Of a stretch of DNA of 43,563 nucleotides, positions 38,219-43,563 are shown one piece after another. Position numbers and translations under genes: made by a program. Below the pieces are notes generated by a model. It saw nothing but the letters and a program-made list of their open reading frames with translations. It had not been told where the DNA came from and did not search any database. Origin of the DNA: a virus; IMG/VR virus record IMGVR_UViG_3300043410_000352, positions 1 to 43,563 of that record; one strand, 5' to 3'. Within the stretch, counting starts at the first letter, position 1, and the number at the start of each line of letters is the position of its first letter.

Positions 38219-40045
38219 ATGAGCACCATCTCTTCCTCGACTACTACTCTGACCGCATACAAGGTCACAGCCGACACCACTGGCACGCTAGTGCTCCAGA
38301 CCGGGGCTACGCCGACAACGGCTGTCACGATTGACGCAAGCCAGGTAGTAAACTTTGCCAACACGCCGACGGTGGCTGGTTCTCCTATCGGTGCATCTGC
38401 TGCTACTGCTACCGCACTGGGTACTGTTTATGGACGGATGACCACCTCTGGCGCATCTCCGTATTTGGCTGCTCTTGGTTATAACGCTGGTGCAAGTACA
38501 ACGGGAGTAAGCGTAACTGCTGTTGGCACACAGGCTCTTTTTTCTAATACATCCGGCGCTAACAACACTGCTGTGGGTTATCAAGCGGCTTACACAAATA
38601 CCACTGGTGACAAGCAAGTTGCGGTGGGAACTAGCTCCTTGTATAGCAATACTACCGGCGTAAACAACACGGCAGTTGGTCGAGAGGCCATGTATCGGAA
38701 TACTACTGGCGGCAATAACGCGGCAGTTGGAATCAATGCGTTGCATGAAAACACAACGGCAAGCAACAACTCTGCGTTTGGAAACTCGGCGCTGTTTAGT
38801 AATACAACTGGCGCATCAAATACGGCCATTGGGGATTCTGCTCTTCTGTCCAACACCACAGCCTCAGACAGCGTTGCCGTTGGCTATCAAGCGGCATACT
38901 CAGGAACCACTGCATCAGGCGTTGTTGCAATCGGTAAATCTACTTTGTACAACAATACCGCTGGGTATAACACTGCTGTTGGTTATTCTGTACTGTATGC
39001 AAACACCAGTGGTCAATACAACGTGGGTATTGGTGGTTACGGTGGTGGTGATTCAACATTGCGTTACAACACTACGGGATCAAACAACACCGCCGTTGGC
39101 ATGGACGCACTTCGCTCCAACACCACAGCAAGCGACAACGTGGCCATTGGGTACAACGCCATGTACTCAAACCAAACCGGCACAAACAACGTGGCCGTCG
39201 GCAGAAATGCCATGTACAACAGCACCGGCAACAATAACACCGCTGTTGGTCGTGGTACGTTAAACACATCCAACGGGACAGACAACGTAGCTGTTGGTAC
39301 ATACGCACTGAATAGCCAGACAACTGGAAGCAGCTACAACACGGCGCTTGGTAGTTCTTCTTTACAGAATTTGACCACAGGTGCAAACCACACCGCTGTG
39401 GGCTATCAAGCACTTGGCGCTATTACCACAGCCAATTCTAACGTGGGTATTGGATATCAAGCTGGGGCTGCCATTACAACAGGAAATGATAATGTTTTGG
39501 TTGGAGTACAAGCAGGTCAATACTCTAACGCATTAACGGTTGGAACAAACAACGTCATTATTGGTAATTATTCTTACGCTGCTTCAGCGTCTGATAACAA
39601 TACAATTGTTATAGGTAGATTTGTTGCTGGTAAAGGCGGTTCGACAGGATTTATAAATCCGGGCGGCGGCGGTGTATATCAAGGCAACAACTCTGCATCT
39701 TGGTCAACTACATCTGATCGCAGACTGAAGAAGAATATTGTTGATAACAATGTCGGCCTAGAAAAACTGTTGCAAATTCAGGTTCGTAACTTTGAATATC
39801 GCCTGCCTGAAGAAGTTGAAGAGTTTGAATCTCATTGTGCAGTCAATAAAGAAGGTGTGCAACTCGGTGTTATTGCTCAAGAACTCCAACAGGTGTTGCC
39901 AGACTGCGTGAAGCAGGAAAGCACTGGTGTTTTGTCTGTCGACCCAGACAATCTGACTTGGTACACAATCAACGCCATCAAAGAACTCAAAGCCGAACTA
40001 GACGCAGCCAAGGCTGAAATCGCAGCACTGAAGGGAGCAGCATGA
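38219..40045 (+). CDS. tail fibre with YadA-like repeats and S74 intramolecular chaperone
   Basis: 608 residues. N-terminal 70 anchor-like; about 100-450 hold many 14-15-residue NTAVGYQAA / NNVAVGRNAM repeats as in YadA head left-handed beta-rolls; C-terminal SDRRLKKNIVDNN, LGVIAQELQQVLPD and YTINAIKELKAELDAAK define the Peptidase_S74 chaperone, which trimerises fibres and cuts itself off before Ser in the SDxRLK motif. Host recognition likely. Confidence 0.85.
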   Translation: MSTISSSTTTLTAYKVTADTTGTLVLQTGATPTTAVTIDASQVVNFANTPTVAGSPIGASAATATALGTVYGRMTTSGASPYLAALGYNAGASTTGVSVTAVGTQALFSNTSGANNTAVGYQAAYTNTTGDKQVAVGTSSLYSNTTGVNNTAVGREAMYRNTTGGNNAAVGINALHENTTASNNSAFGNSALFSNTTGASNTAIGDSALLSNTTASDSVAVGYQAAYSGTTASGVVAIGKSTLYNNTAGYNTAVGYSVLYANTSGQYNVGIGGYGGGDSTLRYNTTGSNNTAVGMDALRSNTTASDNVAIGYNAMYSNQTGTNNVAVGRNAMYNSTGNNNTAVGRGTLNTSNGTDNVAVGTYALNSQTTGSSYNTALGSSSLQNLTTGANHTAVGYQALGAITTANSNVGIGYQAGAAITTGNDNVLVGVQAGQYSNALTVGTNNVIIGNYSYAASASDNNTIVIGRFVAGKGGSTGFINPGGGGVYQGNNSASWSTTSDRRLKKNIVDNNVGLEKLLQIQVRNFEYRLPEEVEEFESHCAVNKEGVQLGVIAQELQQVLPDCVKQESTGVLSVDPDNLTWYTINAIKELKAELDAAKAEIAALKGAA

Positions 40046-40110
40046 AAATATCCAACAAAGGGGTAAACTTCTCTAATTGCTCCTTCCAAACCACCACGAA
40101 AGGACAGTAA
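40042..40110 (+). CDS. 22-aa ORF coupled to the S74 fibre
   Basis: MKISNKGVNFSNCSFQTTTK plus two residues. ATGA overlap with the fibre stop and GGGAG at 4 nt. Short, so uncertain; kept because of the coupling. Confidence 0.35.
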   Translation: MKISNKGVNFSNCSFQTTTKGQ

Positions 40111-40112
40111 TC

Positions 40113-40322
40113 ATGGCTTCAACAATCAACGCAGACGTATCCGGTCTTAAATCAACCGCAGATACCTCTACTGTGCTGACATTCCAGACTAATAGCACGA
40201 ACGCTATGTCGATCAGCTCATCTCAGGTGGTTAGTTTTGTCAACACGCCGACGACCAGCACGGGGGCAACCTATGCAACGACGGGAAAATGCATTGCGAT
40301 GGCAATTGTGTTCGGCGGCTAA
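40113..40322 (+). CDS. short fibre-tip-like protein
   Basis: 69 residues. MASTINADVSGLKSTADT and SQVVSFVNTPT parallel the N-terminus of the S74 fibre (TADTTGTLVLQT, SQVVNFANTPT). It ends CIAMAIVFGG, an end I know from other short fibre proteins. Probable truncated or second fibre anchor. AAAGGA upstream. Confidence 0.6.
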   Translation: MASTINADVSGLKSTADTSTVLTFQTNSTNAMSISSSQVVSFVNTPTTSTGATYATTGKCIAMAIVFGG

Positions 40323-40324
40323 AG

Positions 40325-40816
40325 ATGACAATCACGCAAGCTAAACTCAAAGCAATGTTTGACTATCGAGACGATGGTCAGCTTGTGAGTAAGTTTGCGT
40401 CATCCGGCAACAACAACTATGCCGGTAGAGCGATTGGGTGGTCTGCGGCAAAAGGGTACAGACATACAAAGATAAATGGCAAGACATACAGGTTGCACAC
40501 TTTGATTTGGCTGTGGCATCATGGAGAAATTCCGGAGATGCTTGATCACATTAACAAAAACACTTCTGACAACAGGATAGAGAATTTGAGGATTGCGACG
40601 CCATCGCAAAACGCAATGAATCGAAAGCTGTTTTCAAATAATACGTCAGGTTGCAGAGGTGTGGCTTGGCATAAGCACCAAGCAAAATGGTTTGCTTATG
40701 TTGATTTCAATAGGCGTCGCAAATGTTTGGGATACTTTGATGATCTCGAACTTGCTGACTTGGTTGCAACTGAAGCCCGTGCTATTTATCACGGCGAATT
40801 CGCAAATGTTTCTTGA
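40325..40816 (+). CDS. HNH-AP2 homing endonuclease
   Basis: 163 residues. HTLIWLWHHGEIPEMLDHINKNTSDNR is the HNH core (D-H-x-N-x(n)-N), followed by NLRIATPSQNAMNRK. The C-terminal SGCRGVAWHKHQAKWFAYVD is an AP2-type DNA-binding domain. A/T-richer codons than the fibres on either side. A typical mobile endonuclease gene; start ATG 40325, 2 nt after the previous stop. Confidence 0.8.
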   Translation: MTITQAKLKAMFDYRDDGQLVSKFASSGNNNYAGRAIGWSAAKGYRHTKINGKTYRLHTLIWLWHHGEIPEMLDHINKNTSDNRIENLRIATPSQNAMNRKLFSNNTSGCRGVAWHKHQAKWFAYVDFNRRRKCLGYFDDLELADLVATEARAIYHGEFANVS

Positions 40817-40826
40817 GGAGTAAATC

Positions 40827-41198
40827 GTGGCCAATCCGAACATTATAAATGTGACAAGCATCTACGGCAACACGTCCTATCTGATCCCGTCCACCACGGC
40901 GGCGACCACCTGGACTGCCCTGACGCCAGCAGTTGGAACCGTCAACAAGATCGATAACATCGTCGCATCGAACGTGACCTCCTCTGCAGCTACCGTCACC
41001 GTATCAATTAACAGCGCAACGGCTGGGGCGGGTACGGCATACCGTATTGCTTACCAGATCTCGGTTCCTGCGAACGCATCTTTGATCATCGTGGACAAGA
41101 CAACGTCTTTCTACGTTGGTGAGAGCCAGTCGATTGTGGTGACTGTGGGTACGGGTAGTGCGCTTGAACTGACAGCGGCCTACGAAGCAATTTCCTGA
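40827..41198 (+). CDS. virion structural protein, beta-rich (GTG start)
   Basis: 123 residues from GTG at 40827 with GAGGAG at 7 nt. Thr/Ala/Val-rich strands, ISVPANASLIIVDKTTSFYV and ESQSIVVTVGTGSALEL. Similar in style to 28596-29030. Probably a fibre or base component. Confidence 0.6.
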   Translation: MANPNIINVTSIYGNTSYLIPSTTAATTWTALTPAVGTVNKIDNIVASNVTSSAATVTVSINSATAGAGTAYRIAYQISVPANASLIIVDKTTSFYVGESQSIVVTVGTGSALELTAAYEAIS

Positions 41199-41210
41199 CC
41201 GGAGCCTGAC

Positions 41211-42065
41211 ATGAGTGGGCGCTATACGGGGGGCATTCTTAATGTCGGCAAGACCGGCTTGAATTGGCCTGTGACGCAGGTCGAGTACCTCGTCGTCGCT
41301 GGTGGTGGGGGAGGGGCAAGTGCTGTCGCAAATACTAACAACGGCGGCGGAGGCGGTGCTGGCGGTTTGTTGACAGCTGTAGGATACCCAATCACTCAAG
41401 GGTCATCAATAACGGTGACTATTGGCGCTGGGGGATCGGGAGGCGCATCCACCGGTATCTCAGGTTCAGCAGGTTCAAATTCTGTATTTGGAACCATTAC
41501 AACTGTTGGCGGGGGTAATGGAGTTTCTGGAACCTCTACTGGCGGAACTGGTGGCTCAGGCGGCGCATCTTCAGGTTCGGGGACGGCAGGTCAAGGTAAC
41601 GCTGGCGGTGCAACAGCAGCGGGTGGTTATGGTGGTGCTGGCGGAGGTGGAGCAGGTAGTGCTGGTGTTGCCTCCATTGCGGCATCAGTTGCTGGCGGCG
41701 CTGGTGGTGCAGGTGTTGTTTCTTCTATAACAGGTTCTTCTGTCCAATATGCCGGTGGTGGCGGAGGTGGCGGTTATGCTGTTTCTTATGGAGCTGGTGG
41801 CGGTGGTAACGGTGGATATGGTTTTGTAACCCCTACCGGATCGGCTACTACTGGATTTGCCAATACTGGTGGCGGAGGTGGCGGAGGCGGTGGTTTAACG
41901 GCTTCCGCTTCTCAACCAGGAGCAGCAGGCGGCTCTGGCATCGTAGTGATCCGTTATCCTGCTTACCAAGCCCAGGCCACGTCCACGACAGGCTCTCCTC
42001 GTACATACATTTCTGGTGCATATCGTGTGTACGTTTTCACATCTTCTGGTTCGATCACATTCTGA
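41211..42065 (+). CDS. glycine-rich fibre protein 1
   Basis: 284 residues. YLVVAGGGGGAS start, long runs of Gly with Ala/Ser, and a terminal SGIVVIRYPAYQAQATSTTG / FTSSGSITF block. The G-rich part may form a polyglycine-II sandwich as in other phage receptor-binding tips. Same start and end as the next gene. Confidence 0.7.
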   Translation: MSGRYTGGILNVGKTGLNWPVTQVEYLVVAGGGGGASAVANTNNGGGGGAGGLLTAVGYPITQGSSITVTIGAGGSGGASTGISGSAGSNSVFGTITTVGGGNGVSGTSTGGTGGSGGASSGSGTAGQGNAGGATAAGGYGGAGGGGAGSAGVASIAASVAGGAGGAGVVSSITGSSVQYAGGGGGGGYAVSYGAGGGGNGGYGFVTPTGSATTGFANTGGGGGGGGGLTASASQPGAAGGSGIVVIRYPAYQAQATSTTGSPRTYISGAYRVYVFTSSGSITF

Positions 42066-42073
42066 GGTAGCCC

Positions 42074-43528
42074 ATGCCTAATGGATTATTCAATCTAAAA
42101 CAGCAGTTGAGAGGCATCCAGCAAAGCGCCTGGACGGGCCAGAAGACTCCTGCTGTTAACTACCTTGTTGTTGCAGGTGGTGGTGGCGGCGGCGGATATT
42201 ATGGAGCCGGTGGTGGTGGGGGTGGACTACTACAAGGAAACCTTCCTGTTTCCGCTGGTTCCGCACTTACGGTAACCGTTGGGGGTGGAGGAGCAGGTTC
42301 TAGTAATGGGTATGGAACTAACGGCTCTAACTCTATTTTTTCAACCGTAACCTCTACTGGAGGCGGCGGAGGAGCAGGAGGCTCAACAGCTTCAGTTAAA
42401 ACAGGAAATTCAGGCGGTTCAGGGGGAGGCGGGCAGATCACAAACTCCACTGGTACGGCGGGTGGCGGTTCTGGTGTATTTGGACAAGGCAACTCTGGTG
42501 GTTCTGTAACTACTTCAGCAAGTAACGCTGGAGGCGGTGGAGGCGGTGCTGGCACAGTTTCTCCTGTTTACAACGGTGGAGCCGGTATTGCTTCTGATAT
42601 TTCCGGTACCCGTACAGCATATGCTGGTGGGGGCGGAGGTAACAATAATGGTACGGCAGGAACTGGCGGAGCAGGTGGCGGTGGTTCTTTTAATTCAGCC
42701 GGAACTGCTAACACAGGCGGCGGAGGAGGAGGGGACAACAGTAGCGCAGGCGGCTCAGGCATTGTCATCATCTCTTACCCAGACACCTATGCTGCTGCAA
42801 CATCTACGACAGGTTCACCGACTGTAAGCACAAGCGGGTCGGGGAGTATTTCGTTTAACGGGAGCAGTCAATTTGTATACGCCCCATCAAGTTCCAACAT
42901 AGCCAACTTTTCTGCTGGTCAAGCATATACATTTGAATGCTGGTTTTATCAAACAAGTTCTCCCGGTTGCACTATAACTCAAGGTGGCACAAATACATTT
43001 TCTGTTGCTGTTACAAGCAGTAATGGTTTAAATATCGGAAAATCTGGAGTTGTTGATTTCATTATAACTTCAAGTAGTATATTTACCAATAATACTTGGG
43101 TTCACCTTGCTATATCAAGAAACACAAGCAACCAAACAAGATGCTGGATTAACGGAACTAGTGTTGGAAGTACAAGTAGTGATACTTATGCCTACAACAG
43201 CGCCAATCAATATATAGGATCAAACGCAGCTCCTGGTAATTATTTTCCCGGCTACTTGAGCAATGTGCGATTTGTAAAAGGTACTGCTGTTTATGATCCA
43301 ACACAAACAACCATTACAGTGCCCACAGCACCACTGACTGCAATTACCAATACATCACTTTTGTTAAATTCCATTTCGGGGGCTTACCTTGCTGATTCAT
43401 CAGGCGGGGCTGTTGCTTTAACTGCAAGTAGTACTGTTCCAACATGGAACTCTGCTTCACCATTCACAGTGACTGGCTACAAGAACCGGGTGTATACCTG
43501 GACATCTAGCGGATCAATCACGTTCTAA
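42074..43528 (+). CDS. glycine-rich fibre protein 2 with lectin-like domain
   Basis: 484 residues. First 240 resemble fibre 1 (YLVVAGGGGGGG). From about 255 a LamG/concanavalin-type domain: ISFNGSSQFVYAPSS, FECWFYQTSSPG, WVHLAISRN, CWINGTSVG and LSNVRFVKGTAVYDPTQT. Ends WTSSGSITF as in fibre 1. Sugar-binding receptor recognition inferred. Confidence 0.75.
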   Translation: MPNGLFNLKQQLRGIQQSAWTGQKTPAVNYLVVAGGGGGGGYYGAGGGGGGLLQGNLPVSAGSALTVTVGGGGAGSSNGYGTNGSNSIFSTVTSTGGGGGAGGSTASVKTGNSGGSGGGGQITNSTGTAGGGSGVFGQGNSGGSVTTSASNAGGGGGGAGTVSPVYNGGAGIASDISGTRTAYAGGGGGNNNGTAGTGGAGGGGSFNSAGTANTGGGGGGDNSSAGGSGIVIISYPDTYAAATSTTGSPTVSTSGSGSISFNGSSQFVYAPSSSNIANFSAGQAYTFECWFYQTSSPGCTITQGGTNTFSVAVTSSNGLNIGKSGVVDFIITSSSIFTNNTWVHLAISRNTSNQTRCWINGTSVGSTSSDTYAYNSANQYIGSNAAPGNYFPGYLSNVRFVKGTAVYDPTQTTITVPTAPLTAITNTSLLLNSISGAYLADSSGGAVALTASSTVPTWNSASPFTVTGYKNRVYTWTSSGSITF

Positions 43529-43537
43529 GGAAAAGAT

Positions 43538-43563
43538 ATGAGTGACAGACTTGGTGGCGTGAT
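43538..43563 (+). CDS. start of next structural gene (cut by window)
   Basis: ATG at 43538 preceded by AAGGAAAAG; reads MSDRLGGV then leaves the window. Product unknown. Confidence 0.5.

Noticed and set aside
36315-40045. CRISPR-like repeats in the fibre genes
   Set aside because: Repeats are in-frame protein repeats with variable third bases and no unique spacers.
42199-42555. Proline-rich antisense frame in the second glycine fibre
   Set aside because: Simply the complement of GGN glycine codons.
1-43563. Integrase, attachment sites or transposons
   Set aside because: No recombinase, transposase or terminal repeats were recognised; the HNH genes are the only mobile-type elements.

Overview
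The window is a stretch of a tailed double-stranded DNA bacteriophage genome. It carries both terminase subunits, a portal, a scaffold, a major capsid protein, connector proteins and a long run of tail-fibre-like genes. No tape-measure, sheath or integrase gene was seen, which fits a short-tailed (podovirus-like) virus. Host is inference only: several small protein families look like those I know from phages of Burkholderiales-type freshwater betaproteobacteria. Both ends of the window fall inside rightward structural genes, so the map is probably circular or permuted, with lysis and further internal-virion genes outside the window.

Layout. (1) 1-1892, rightward: the end of a large internal-virion or polyvalent protein. 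(2) 10149-1861, leftward: a very compact early operon of about 27 genes, most joined by 4-nt ATGA overlaps. It starts with a RecB-like exonuclease, a DUF1071-type annealing protein and an SSB-like protein (recombination core), and continues into small regulators, a methyltransferase, an exported Rap1a/Tai-like protein and a set of cassette-like paralogues. (3) 10172-10564: a RusA-type resolvase, divergent from the exonuclease. (4) 10565-11360: about 800 bp of non-coding DNA with inverted repeats, paired direct repeats, a sigma70-like promoter and a strong candidate for a structured small RNA with its own terminator. (5) 11361-14345, rightward: two small PD-(D/E)XK-like nucleases, an HNH-like protein and a primase-helicase, closed by an intrinsic terminator. 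(6) 19133-14390, leftward: a SprT-like protease, a MoxR/CobS-like AAA+ ATPase and a VWA protein with its own HExxH motif, followed by five small genes. (7) 19134-19685: a non-coding strand-switch region with a dense cluster of DnaA-box sequences, probably a replication origin. (8) 19686-43563, rightward: TerS, a lone LexA-type DNA-binding domain, TerL, portal, GroES-like protein, scaffold, capsid, then connectors, many small basic proteins and repeat-rich fibres, interrupted by two HNH genes that look like mobile insertions.

How it works together (inference): early leftward and rightward operons recombine, degrade and copy DNA; the DnaA boxes suggest host-initiator-dependent replication; the SprT/AAA+/VWA trio is an ATP-driven protein-remodelling or proteolytic module of unknown target; late genes build the head and a fibre-rich tail.

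Two signals are not explained by the genes. The 8-bp palindrome GTTTAAAC occurs 16 times on my count where roughly one is expected, in coding frames of both kinds and in intergenic DNA. A 116-nt RNA candidate near 10.9 kb has two mutually crossing helices ahead of a U-run.
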